From the NCBI GenBank assembly GCA_947447815.1, contig CANFLJ010000055.1, forward strand, positions 1 to 8,916: 8,916 nt of DNA. Reading direction: 5' to 3'. The position numbers were made by a program, and so were the translations under genes. The notes beneath the pieces were generated by a model. The model did no database searches and had not been told where the DNA came from. It was given only the letters and a program-made list of their open reading frames with translations. Origin of the DNA: Chitinophagaceae bacterium (GTDB lineage Bacteria; Bacteroidota; Bacteroidia; Chitinophagales; Chitinophagaceae). Positions 1 through 5,991 of this stretch are shown one piece after another. How positions within the stretch are numbered: position 1 is the stretch's first letter; each line of letters opens with the position of its first letter.

Positions 1-611
1 AAACTCATGTACACCACTATATGTCCGCCCGGCATAGCAAAGGCATTGTACATGGGCCTGTTTACATCGTTTATAACCGTGATTTTAATTTTATATTTCT
101 CGCTCAGATGAAGTCCGTCGGCAAATTTGCCTAGTTCCCTGGTAAGAGGCGTATCTACATTTTCGTCTTCAATCATAGATTTATAAAGACTTTCCCCCAT
201 GGCTATTTCCTTTTTAGGGGTAATCAACTTCATCCCTACTGCCGGCACCAAAAAAGTAGAGGAAAGATAAATTAACAGTATCATTCCTACCAAGATGCCC
301 GTTAAGGTAAGCCAGTTAAGACGCATCAGACTATCCTTGAATCCGGTTTTCTGAGCGTCAACAGAAGTCTTCACTTCCTGCCAGTGACTATTAGATTGAT
401 CCATTACTATATAAGCAGTGGATTGCTTATTGAGGTAGATGAAGGCCTTAGTATTATTTTTATTGTAATGACATTCTTTCAAAGCAAAATACAACGGCTT
501 CTCGGATTGTTCTATATCAATGATATAAATTACCCCCTTATCTATTTCTACCGATACTTCGTAAGGCTTTGAAGTACTGCCTCCATAAAATTCTATCCTA
601 TCGTTTACCAC
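1..611 (-). CDS. M48-family metallopeptidase, N-terminal part (runs off the left edge)
   Basis: The open frame gives 203 codons and continues past base 1. Residues 1-60 hold a soluble domain (DRIEFYGGSTSKPYEV) like the N-terminal domain found before Bacteroidota and proteobacterial M48 peptidases (about DUF7092). One membrane helix lies near residues 100-122. Residues 189-200 read NAFAMPGGHIVV, the M48 signature that comes just before the zinc-binding HExxH helix. That HExxH would lie outside the window, so catalytic competence cannot be judged. By family, this is a membrane-anchored zinc endopeptidase of protein quality control (BepA/LoiP/Oma1-like), probably with its catalytic domain outside the cytoplasm. 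No in-frame ATG precedes the conserved N-terminal domain, so I chose GTG at 611-609, 13 nt after the DUF898 stop. The first in-frame ATG (404) would remove that domain. It is probably co-transcribed with the DUF898 gene. Confidence 0.85.
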   Translation of the reverse strand, partial: MVNDRIEFYGGSTSKPYEVSVEIDKGVIYIIDIEQSEKPLYFALKECHYNKNNTKAFIYLNKQSTAYIVMDQSNSHWQEVKTSVDAQKTGFKDSLMRLNWLTLTGILVGMILLIYLSSTFLVPAVGMKLITPKKEIAMGESLYKSMIEDENVDTPLTRELGKFADGLHLSEKYKIKITVINDVNRPMYNAFAMPGGHIVVYMS

Positions 612-624
612 TAGTATAATTGTA

Positions 625-1578
625 TTAAATAACGAAACCTAAATCAAGAAAATCAGCAATATCCTCGCCTGTTGCATTGTCATAATCATGTTGGGCCTGT
701 ACCAGTTCATCAAAAGAGTAGTTGCCAATCATAGCAATATTATTAGCAATATAAGTAAGGGTTCGGGTAATAGCCCATGAAAAACCTAGACCTAAAGTAA
801 GTACAACAATAAAGAAATTACCAATCATCAAGCCTGCATATCCACCTCCAGTAGCATTGGAACGAAACATAACTCCTCGACCATTTTGATACAGTTCTAG
901 ATTGTTGACATAATAATCAAAGATATTCTTCTGCCACCAGAACCCATATATGCCTAAAGTGAAAATAGTTAGAAAATACCCCTTAAAGTTTAGCCAGAAA
1001 TATTCGGCTCCATCACCAGTATATCGGAATTCTGCATTGCCGATACGGACATTGCCCAATACATATCTCCTTAGATCCATCTTGAACCAGGCACTATAAA
1101 ATCCAAGCGTAATAACTGAGAAAAATATACCTTTCAGAAAAAGCATAAATAGCTCTTTTCTGTCACCGGCATAGCCAAACCGGATACCACGCCAAACTGT
1201 TTTAGCCATTCTATACTTGTAAGAACCATGAATAGCAACAGGAACTATTACTGCTAATAATAAGTAGAAAAATAATAAGGCAAACTGTTTCAACCCTTTA
1301 CTTAAAAAGAAGAATCCAATTATAAGTACAACTAATAAAATGAAAGCTTTAATGTAACCTTTGAACATTTCTTTACCAGTTCCAGTAAACGATAATGGAT
1401 GTTCTTCAAAAACGGTCTGACTATATAGGTATTGCAATTTTGCTGCTTTAGCCCAGGGATAATACAATCCTAAGGTCAAAATGATGAGAATGGAGTTTAC
1501 AATCTGTATCTTAAAAAGATCGATTCCCTTACCTGTAAAAGATAAATTATAAAGGTTTGCTTCTGTTTTAGTGTCCAT
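625..1578 (-). CDS. DUF898 (YjgN-like) polytopic inner-membrane protein
   Basis: This is a 317-residue protein with about six hydrophobic segments (near 24-42, 74-92, 98-117, 143-163, 197-217 and 248-270). A unit of the form F-x-G-x-G-x-x-x-F, a hydrophobic helix, then TLG[LFI]Y followed by an aromatic/basic stretch recurs. The TLG motifs lie at 35-39, 157-161, 207-211 and, degenerate, 261-265. This repeat pattern and the length are typical of DUF898/YjgN proteins, whose biochemical function is unknown to me. The C-terminus (about 290-317) is acidic and probably cytoplasmic. The gene starts at an ATG and is followed after 13 nt by the M48 peptidase gene, a pairing I recall from other bacteria. 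It may therefore be a membrane partner or substrate of that protease, which is inference. No convincing promoter match is visible upstream on this strand. Confidence 0.9.
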   Translation of the reverse strand: MDTKTEANLYNLSFTGKGIDLFKIQIVNSILIILTLGLYYPWAKAAKLQYLYSQTVFEEHPLSFTGTGKEMFKGYIKAFILLVVLIIGFFFLSKGLKQFALLFFYLLLAVIVPVAIHGSYKYRMAKTVWRGIRFGYAGDRKELFMLFLKGIFFSVITLGFYSAWFKMDLRRYVLGNVRIGNAEFRYTGDGAEYFWLNFKGYFLTIFTLGIYGFWWQKNIFDYYVNNLELYQNGRGVMFRSNATGGGYAGLMIGNFFIVVLTLGLGFSWAITRTLTYIANNIAMIGNYSFDELVQAQHDYDNATGEDIADFLDLGFVI

Positions 1579-1623
1579 AGCTAGTGTTTATTTGCGATAA
1601 AAATAAGGAAATCATTAAAAAAA

Positions 1624-1637
1624 TTACATTAATGTAA
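1624..1637. promoter_or_regulatory. 14-bp perfect palindrome in the divergent DUF898/hydrolase promoter region
   Basis: TTACATTAATGTAA is its own reverse complement. It lies 21 bp upstream of the hydrolase -7 box, so it covers the place where the -33 element would sit, and it is 46 bp upstream of the DUF898 start. That is a plausible operator for a dimeric regulator acting on either gene. In DNA this AT-rich, roughly one such palindrome is expected by chance per window, so the regulatory role is only inferred from position. Confidence 0.35.
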
Positions 1638-1658
1638 AAATAATTTATTTTCACCCCA

Positions 1659-1666
1659 TATATCTG
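1659..1666 (+). promoter_or_regulatory. Probable Bacteroidota -7 promoter box of the hydrolase gene
   Basis: TATATCTG followed by C matches the TAnnTTTG consensus except for one base. No TTG is present at the expected -33 position. The predicted transcription start falls at about 1671-1673, on or next to the first ATG (1672). The mRNA would then be leaderless, or translation would begin at the second ATG (1684). Confidence 0.45.
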
Positions 1667-1671
1667 CAATA

Positions 1672-2562
1672 ATGAATAGTAAGATGAGTAATCTCCTCAA
1701 GATTATACTGTTGATTTCTGTTATTAATATTTCCTGTAACAAATCAGACGAAGCTTCGAATAATCAAATTGTAACGCTTGATGTACATACCGCAGTGACT
1801 ATGAAGGAGGTGGCTTATGGAAGCGATTCTTTACAAAAGCTAGATATTTATCTTCCTGCTAGCAGAAGCATTGATAGTACAAAAATTTTGTACCTTATAC
1901 ATGGAGGTGCATGGGTAGCTGGCGATAAAAAGGATTTCGATTCAAATGTAGTTGCTTTAAAAGCTCTTTTACCACAATACGCTTTTGTAAATATCAATTA
2001 CAGATTAGCCAGTTTAACCGGTATCAATGAATGGCCTACCCAAATGAATGATGTAAATGCAGCCATCGATTATGTAATGAATAAGAGTAGTTATTACCAG
2101 ATAAACAATGCTAAATCGGCCGTGATGGGCGACAGTGCAGGTGGGCAACTTGCTTTATTAAAAGGATTTAAGTACAATGGTACAGGCATTATACATGCGG
2201 TAGTTGACTTATTTGGACCAACCGACATGATGGATTTTTACAATAACCCAAGCAATCCTAATTATCCGCTTTTGTTACAGATTTTTATGACTGGAACACC
2301 CACCACCAACTATAATAATTTTCTAAGTGGCAGTCCATTGTATTTTGTAAACAACACCAATCCTCCTACCATTATTTTTCATGGAACAGCCGATTCTACA
2401 GTGCCTATTCATCAAAGTGATAGCTTGAATAACCGACTTATTAATGCAGGTGTAACCAATCAATACATTGTTTATCAAGGAGAGGGACATGGCTGGACCG
2501 GCAATAATCTTACGGACACTTATAATAAGCTGGTAGCATTTCTGGTTGCTAATAATAAATAA
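1672..2562 (+). CDS. Secreted alpha/beta hydrolase (esterase, BD-FAE/CE10-like), putative lipoprotein
   Basis: This 296-residue protein has an alpha/beta-hydrolase fold. The oxyanion-hole motif is HGG at 77-79 and the nucleophile elbow is GDSAGG with Ser155. Catalytic Asp241 lies in FHGTADSTVP and His273 in GEGHGW, so the full triad is present. The order and the HGGAW...NINYRLA pattern fit the carboxylesterase / feruloyl-esterase-like group (BD-FAE, CE10-like), which hydrolyses carboxylic esters; the substrate cannot be told. The N-terminus is a signal peptide with a hydrophobic run at 8-20 and NIS-C at 19-22. Cys22 fits a lipidation site, although Asn at -3 is unusual. It is followed by NKSDEASNN, a polar linker typical of exported Bacteroidota lipoproteins. 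The start may be Met1 (1672) or Met5 (1684); both keep the signal peptide. It is a single-gene unit ending at a strong terminator. Confidence 0.88.
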   Translation: MNSKMSNLLKIILLISVINISCNKSDEASNNQIVTLDVHTAVTMKEVAYGSDSLQKLDIYLPASRSIDSTKILYLIHGGAWVAGDKKDFDSNVVALKALLPQYAFVNINYRLASLTGINEWPTQMNDVNAAIDYVMNKSSYYQINNAKSAVMGDSAGGQLALLKGFKYNGTGIIHAVVDLFGPTDMMDFYNNPSNPNYPLLLQIFMTGTPTTNYNNFLSGSPLYFVNNTNPPTIIFHGTADSTVPIHQSDSLNNRLINAGVTNQYIVYQGEGHGWTGNNLTDTYNKLVAFLVANNK

Positions 2563-2590
2563 TGTATTGATCTTTATAGTACTTAAAAGA

Positions 2591-2626
2591 AAAGAGAGCG
2601 GCTTCTGGTTTGAAGCCGCTCTCTTT
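2591..2626. terminator. Bidirectional intrinsic terminator between hydrolase and transaldolase genes
   Basis: A perfect 15-bp stem (AAAGAGAGCGGCTTC with its complement GAAGCCGCTCTCTTT) encloses a 6-nt loop. T-rich DNA follows it on the plus strand, and an A-rich run precedes it, which is a U-tract on the minus strand. It lies 28 nt after the hydrolase stop and 50 nt after the transaldolase stop, so it suits both convergent genes. Confidence 0.9.
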
Positions 2627-2676
2627 ATATATGTATGTATTTACTTAAAACTTATTACTTAATATATAAAACTTAC

Positions 2677-3330
2677 TTAGTCCATTTTCTTAGAATCTTC
2701 TATAAACTTAGCCAATCCGATATCAGTTAAAGGATGTTTTAATAATCCTAAGATAGAATCTAAAGGACAGGTACATACATCGGCACCTGCTTCGGCACAA
2801 CGGATGATATGATTTGGGTTGCGAATAGAAGCAGCCAGAATCTGCGTTTCAAATCCCTGGATGCTATAAATGTTTGCAATTTGTTCTATCAATTGTACGC
2901 CATCCCAACCACTATCATCTATTCTTCCTAAGAAAGGAGACATATAAGTAGCTCCTGCTTTTGCTGCAAGTATTGCCTGTCCGGCAGAGAATATCAGGGT
3001 ACAATTGGTTTTGATACCATTGTCAGAGAACCATTTAATTGCTTTGATACCATCTTTGATCATCGGTATTTTAACCACGATGTTTGGATGGATAGCAGCA
3101 AGCTTCTGACCTTCTTCCACCATAGATTTAAAATCTACCGAAAGTACTTCGGCACTTATATCTCCATCTACTATATCGCAGATAGTTTTGTAATGATTAA
3201 GAATGTTTTCGGTTCCTTTGATACCTTCTTTAGCCATCAAAGAAGGGTTGGTAGTAACGCCATCTAAAATTCCCAATTCATTAGCTTCTCTGATATGAGC
3301 AAGGTTTGCTGTGTCGATAAAAAATTTCAT
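2677..3330 (-). CDS. fsa: Small transaldolase of the TalC/Fsa family (usually annotated fructose-6-phosphate aldolase)
   Basis: The 217 residues span a complete single (beta/alpha)8 barrel of this cytosolic class I aldolase family, usual length about 215-220. Family landmarks are FIDTANL at 4-10, GVTTNPSL at 24-31, the Schiff-base Lys87 in VVKIPM, GRID at 135-138 and LAAS at 165-168. By family it transfers dihydroxyacetone units between sugar phosphates in the non-oxidative pentose phosphate pathway, or cleaves fructose 6-phosphate. Two residues separate these activities. E. coli FsaA has Gln59 and Tyr131, while true transaldolases have Glu and Phe. Here I read Glu61 (SAEVLS) and Phe133 (SPFLGRID), so transaldolase is the likelier activity and 'tal' may be the better symbol. 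It is a single gene with its own terminator, and its leader holds a palindrome at 3388-3401. Confidence 0.93.
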   Translation of the reverse strand: MKFFIDTANLAHIREANELGILDGVTTNPSLMAKEGIKGTENILNHYKTICDIVDGDISAEVLSVDFKSMVEEGQKLAAIHPNIVVKIPMIKDGIKAIKWFSDNGIKTNCTLIFSAGQAILAAKAGATYMSPFLGRIDDSGWDGVQLIEQIANIYSIQGFETQILAASIRNPNHIIRCAEAGADVCTCPLDSILGLLKHPLTDIGLAKFIEDSKKMD

Positions 3331-3362
3331 ATACTTTATTTAATGTTTGTCAATTTAGGCTG

Positions 3363-3370
3363 CAAATGTG
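3363..3370 (-). promoter_or_regulatory. Possible -7 promoter box of the transaldolase gene
   Basis: On the minus strand this reads CACATTTG followed by CA, differing from TAnnTTTG only at the first base. It lies 32 bp upstream of the start codon. No TTG is found at the -33 position; a 14-bp palindrome sits there instead. This is a weak call made on position and partial consensus. Confidence 0.35.
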
Positions 3371-3387
3371 CAATAATTTGAGGAAAT

Positions 3388-3401
3388 AACCTTTAAAGGT
3401 T
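3388..3401. promoter_or_regulatory. 14-bp perfect palindrome upstream of the transaldolase gene
   Basis: AACCTTTAAAGGTT is self-complementary. It lies 17 bp upstream of the candidate -7 box, in the -33 region, the same relative place as the palindrome upstream of the hydrolase, although the two sequences are unrelated. It could be an operator. Chance is a serious alternative in AT-rich intergenic DNA. Confidence 0.3.
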
Positions 3402-3412
3402 TTGGGGAGTAA

Positions 3413-3488
3413 CTGGTTTCGGGTTGCTGATTGCAAGTTACAAGTAGTTAAAAAGCTTTTCCGAAACCGGAAACTGGCAACCTGAAAC
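3413..3488. repeat. Compound inverted repeat between rpsG and the transaldolase gene
   Basis: GTTTCGGGTTGC (3416-3427) is complementary to GCAACCTGAAAC (3477-3488), with one pair that would be G-U in plus-strand RNA. The overlapping segment CTGGTTTCGG (3413-3422) can instead pair with CCGAAACCGG (3461-3470) at 9 of 10 positions, with an exact 8-bp core. The two pairings share the left arm and exclude each other. AAAAGCTTTT (3451-3460), a self-complementary 10-mer, lies in the loop. The block is more GC-rich than its surroundings and is not coding. It resembles the GGTTGC/GAAAC-rich intergenic repeats I recall from Chitinophagaceae genomes. Confidence 0.5.
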
Positions 3489-3520
3489 AAAAAAAGGTCT
3501 GATTATAAATCAGACCTTTT
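3489..3520 (-). terminator. Intrinsic terminator of the rpsL-rpsG unit
   Basis: GGTCTGAT (3496-3503) pairs with ATCAGACC (3509-3516) around a short loop, extended by A/T pairs. On the minus strand the stem is followed by seven U (the A-run at 3489-3495). It lies 20 nt after the rpsG stop and closes the operon. A T-run on the other side could also make it work in the plus direction. Confidence 0.88.
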
Positions 3521-3540
3521 AAATATGCTTATTTGTATAA

Positions 3541-4008
3541 TTATACTTTAAAGTGAGCAAACGCTTTGTTCGCTTCAGCCATACGATGAGTATCTTCTTT
3601 CTTTTTGAATGAAGCACCTTCCCCTTTGCTAGCAGCAACGATTTCGTTTGATAATTTGTCGGCCATTGTTTTTCCGTTTCTTTCACGGCTATATCTGATT
3701 AACCATTTGATAGAAAGAGATATTTTTCTATCCGCTCTTACTTCAGCAGGGATTTGAAAAGTTGCTCCACCAATTCTGCGGCTTCTAACTTCTACAGCAG
3801 GTGTTACATTTTGTAATGCTCTTTTCCAAATTTCATAACCATCTTCGTTGGTTATTTTAGATACTTTATCTAAAGCATCATAAAAAATGGTGAATGCAGT
3901 ACTTTTTTTACCTTCCCACATTAGGTTGTTTACAAAACGAGTAACAAGTGTATCGTTATATTTTGCATCTGGTGCTAACGGTAACTTTTTGGCTTGTGCT
4001 TTACGCAT
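3541..4008 (-). CDS. rpsG: 30S ribosomal protein S7
   Basis: The 155 residues match S7 in full, and the length is the usual one (about 156). S7 binds the 3' major domain of 16S rRNA, starts assembly of the small-subunit head and contacts the E-site tRNA. The N-terminal MRKAQAKK, the conserved segment around residues 19-45 (DTLVTRFVNNLMWEGKKSTA) and the basic RSRRIGGATFQIP segment are all typical. There is no C-terminal extension. The ATG has an A-rich upstream stretch (AAAATTAAAAAC) and no Shine-Dalgarno, as is usual in Bacteroidota. It follows rpsL after 67 nt and is probably co-transcribed from the rpsL promoter. A terminator follows it directly; fusA, the usual next gene of the str operon, is absent here. 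Confidence 0.98.
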   Translation of the reverse strand: MRKAQAKKLPLAPDAKYNDTLVTRFVNNLMWEGKKSTAFTIFYDALDKVSKITNEDGYEIWKRALQNVTPAVEVRSRRIGGATFQIPAEVRADRKISLSIKWLIRYSRERNGKTMADKLSNEIVAASKGEGASFKKKEDTHRMAEANKAFAHFKV

Positions 4009-4075
4009 GTTTTTAATTTTTAATTAAGCTGAATTTCTTCAAGTATTAAAACTTTACTCAGCGTTATGATGAAAT

Positions 4076-4456
4076 TTATTTCTTAGCTTTTTCCTTCTTA
4101 GTACCGTATTTAGAACGACTTTTCTTTCTGTCCTTCACACCTGCAGTATCTAAGCTACCTCTTACGATATGATAACGTACCCCTGGCAAATCTTTCACAC
4201 GACCACCACGTATTAATACGATAGAGTGCTCTTGTAAGTTATGACCCTCACCTGGGATGTAGGCAATCACTTCAATTTTGTTTGTCAAACGAACTTTAGC
4301 AACTTTTCTCAAAGCTGAGTTTGGTTTTTTAGGTGTAGTTGTATACACTCTTGTACAAACTCCTCTGCGCTGAGGACAAGCATCAAGTGCTCTTGATTTG
4401 CTCTTTGCTCTGATAATCTCGCGACCTTTTCTAACTAGTTGTTGTATAGTAGGCAT
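4076..4456 (-). CDS. rpsL: 30S ribosomal protein S12
   Basis: The 126 residues align without gaps to S12 of other bacteria through RGVCTRVYTTTPKKPNSALR (31-50), GEGHNLQEHS (69-78) and GGRVKDLPGVRYH (84-96). S12 sits at the decoding centre and tunes accuracy. The streptomycin-related positions carry the wild-type residues Lys43 and Lys88, so no classical resistance substitution is present. Asp89 is the residue methylthiolated by RimO in organisms that have it. The lysine-rich C-terminus (KYGTKKEKAKK) is slightly longer than in E. coli. The gene has its own consensus promoter just upstream, is first in the rpsL-rpsG unit, and has a weak AAAGG element 8 nt before the ATG. Confidence 0.98.
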   Translation of the reverse strand: MPTIQQLVRKGREIIRAKSKSRALDACPQRRGVCTRVYTTTPKKPNSALRKVAKVRLTNKIEVIAYIPGEGHNLQEHSIVLIRGGRVKDLPGVRYHIVRGSLDTAGVKDRKKSRSKYGTKKEKAKK

Positions 4457-4481
4457 TATTGACCTTTATTTTTTGGGACGG

Positions 4482-4508
4482 CAAAAGTAAGAGCCTTTAG
4501 TATATCAA
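4482..4508 (-). promoter_or_regulatory. Bacteroidota-type promoter of rpsL-rpsG
   Basis: On the minus strand TTG (4508-4506) is followed after 16 bp by TACTTTTG (4489-4482), an exact match to the TAnnTTTG -7 consensus. Transcription would start near 4475, giving a leader of about 20 nt. The spacer is a little shorter than the usual 17-23 bp. Confidence 0.75.
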
Positions 4509-4519
4509 CCAAATTTATA

Positions 4520-4562
4520 ATAAAATAAATGTAGAATAAGTTTTTTCTTAGCATTATTTTAT
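4520..4562. other. AT-rich imperfect hairpin between ffh and rpsL
   Basis: ATAAAATAAATG (4520-4531) can pair with CATTATTTTAT (4552-4562) with one bulge, and TAAG (4537-4540) pairs with CTTA (4547-4550) around six T. It lies 27 nt after the ffh stop, so it may be a weak ffh terminator. The stem is almost entirely A-T and has no proper U-tract after it, so the call is uncertain. Confidence 0.25.
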
Positions 4563-4588
4563 CAACTTTTCGGCTCTTTTGCCCTCAT

Positions 4589-5914
4589 TTATCTGAATCC
4601 TTTCATTCCAGGGAAGCCACCCATCGGCATTTTGCTGAGCATTCCCATCATTTTTTTCATTTGTTCAAACTGCTTGATAAACGCGTTCATCTCCGCAATA
4701 TCCTTTCCACTTCCCTTTGCTATCCTGTTTTTTCTACTGGTAGTCAGTAAGTCAGGATTTGCTCTTTCGGCAGGGGTCATAGATTGTATCATGGCCTCTA
4801 TTCCTTTGAAACTGTTATCGTTGATGTCTACATTATTCAATTGATTGCCAATACCGGGCATCATGGACATTACATCTTTCAAATTACCCATTTTCTTTAT
4901 CTGCTGTAGTTGCTCGTAGAAATCCTGGAAATCAAACTTATTCTGTTTTATCTTTTTCTCCAGCTTCTTGGCTTGCTCATCATCATAAGCACCTTGAGCT
5001 CTTTCTACCAGGGAGGCAATATCACCCATACCCAGTATACGTTGCGCCATACGTTGCGGATAGAAAATGTCGATAGTGTCCATTTTCTCCCCACTACTTA
5101 CAAATTTGATGGGCTTATTTACGGTATACTTAATAGTTAATGCTGCTCCTCCACGGGTATCACCATCTAATTTAGTCAATACAACTCCGGTAAAATCCAG
5201 ACGGTCATTGAAGGCCTTAGCAGTATTTACCGCATCCTGACCTGTCATGGAATCCACCACAAAAAGAATCTCACTTGGATTTACTGCTTTTTTAATGTTT
5301 GCAACCTCGGTCATCATCACTTCATCTACTGCCAAACGACCCGCAGTATCTATGATGATTACGTTTTTGTTGGTGCTCTTTGCCTGCGCAATAGCATTTT
5401 GTACAATGGATACTACGTCTTTATTCTCCCTTTCAGAATAGATAGGAACACCAATCTGTTCGGAAAGTACAGTCAACTGATCTATCGCCGCCGGACGATA
5501 TACATCGGCTGCTACCAATAAAGGAGATTTTCCTTTCTTGGTTTTAAGATAATTAGCCAGTTTACCAGAGAAAGTAGTTTTACCACTACCCTGCAAACCT
5601 GCTATCAGTATAATGGTAGGATTGCCATTCAGCGATAACTCAGCTTCTTCGCCACCCATCAGTTCCGTCAGTTCGTCCTGCACTATTTTTACCATCAACT
5701 GACCCGGACTGATAGAGTTTATTACTTTCTCCCCTACTGCTTTGTCTTTAATTTTATCGGTAAACTCTTTAGCAATCTTAAAGTTCACATCGGCATCTAT
5801 CAATGCTCTTCTGATGTCCTTTACCGTATTTGCTATATTAAGGTCTGTAATCCTAGCCTGACCTTTGAGGTTCTTGAAGGCTGATTCTAATTTTTCGGTT
5901 AAATTCTTAAACAT
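4589..5914 (-). CDS. ffh: Signal recognition particle protein Ffh (SRP54 GTPase)
   Basis: The 441 residues contain all parts of Ffh in order. They are an N-terminal helical N domain (1-95), the G domain (about 98-295) and a methionine-rich M domain (about 300-441). The G domain has the P-loop GLQGSGKTT at 106-114, the insertion-box motif DVYRPAAIDQL at 137-147, DTAGR at 189-193 and TKLDGDTRGG at 247-256. The M domain has SRKNRIAKGSG at 393-403, which binds SRP RNA, and a Met-rich end (MKKMMGMLSKMPMGG). Ffh with 4.5S RNA binds signal sequences of nascent membrane proteins and docks with FtsY in a GTP-dependent way. Length is normal and no key motif is missing. It is a stand-alone gene; no 4.5S RNA is visible nearby. 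The ATG follows a leader of about 70 nt that carries a hairpin. Confidence 0.98.
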   Translation of the reverse strand: MFKNLTEKLESAFKNLKGQARITDLNIANTVKDIRRALIDADVNFKIAKEFTDKIKDKAVGEKVINSISPGQLMVKIVQDELTELMGGEEAELSLNGNPTIILIAGLQGSGKTTFSGKLANYLKTKKGKSPLLVAADVYRPAAIDQLTVLSEQIGVPIYSERENKDVVSIVQNAIAQAKSTNKNVIIIDTAGRLAVDEVMMTEVANIKKAVNPSEILFVVDSMTGQDAVNTAKAFNDRLDFTGVVLTKLDGDTRGGAALTIKYTVNKPIKFVSSGEKMDTIDIFYPQRMAQRILGMGDIASLVERAQGAYDDEQAKKLEKKIKQNKFDFQDFYEQLQQIKKMGNLKDVMSMMPGIGNQLNNVDINDNSFKGIEAMIQSMTPAERANPDLLTTSRKNRIAKGSGKDIAEMNAFIKQFEQMKKMMGMLSKMPMGGFPGMKGFR

Positions 5915-5954
5915 GAAAATCCAGTTGTTATTGATTCAATACAGTCTATAAAAA

Positions 5955-5982
5955 TTAAAGTGAACTGATAAGTTCACCTTAA
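5955..5982 (-). terminator. Hairpin between the sigma-factor gene and ffh: sigma-gene terminator or ffh leader hairpin
   Basis: On the minus strand TTAAGGTGAACT and AGTTCACTTTAA form a 12-bp stem with one G-U pair around the loop TATC, followed by a U-rich stretch (TTTTTAT). It begins 42 nt after the sigma-factor stop, so it can serve as that gene's terminator. It also begins only about 3-5 nt after the start predicted from the candidate ffh -7 box at 5992-5999, so it may instead cap or attenuate the ffh mRNA. Confidence 0.6.
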
Positions 5983-5991
5983 AATAGTTTG

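Noticed and set aside
384..572. A 62-codon open frame on the plus strand
   Set aside because: It is antisense to the M48 peptidase gene, whose N-terminal domain and protease signature are recognisable; it has no features of its own.
1877..1893. The 17-nt perfect palindrome GTACAAAAATTTTGTAC
   Set aside because: It lies inside the hydrolase gene and codes a normal beta-strand (TKILYL) just before the HGG motif. A similar core (TTTTGTACAAAA, 7542-7553) occurs elsewhere, but both are AT-rich and likely chance.
4632..5441. Three plus-strand open frames of 64-76 codons inside ffh
   Set aside because: They are antisense to ffh, hydrophobic by codon complementarity, and have no promoter or domain.
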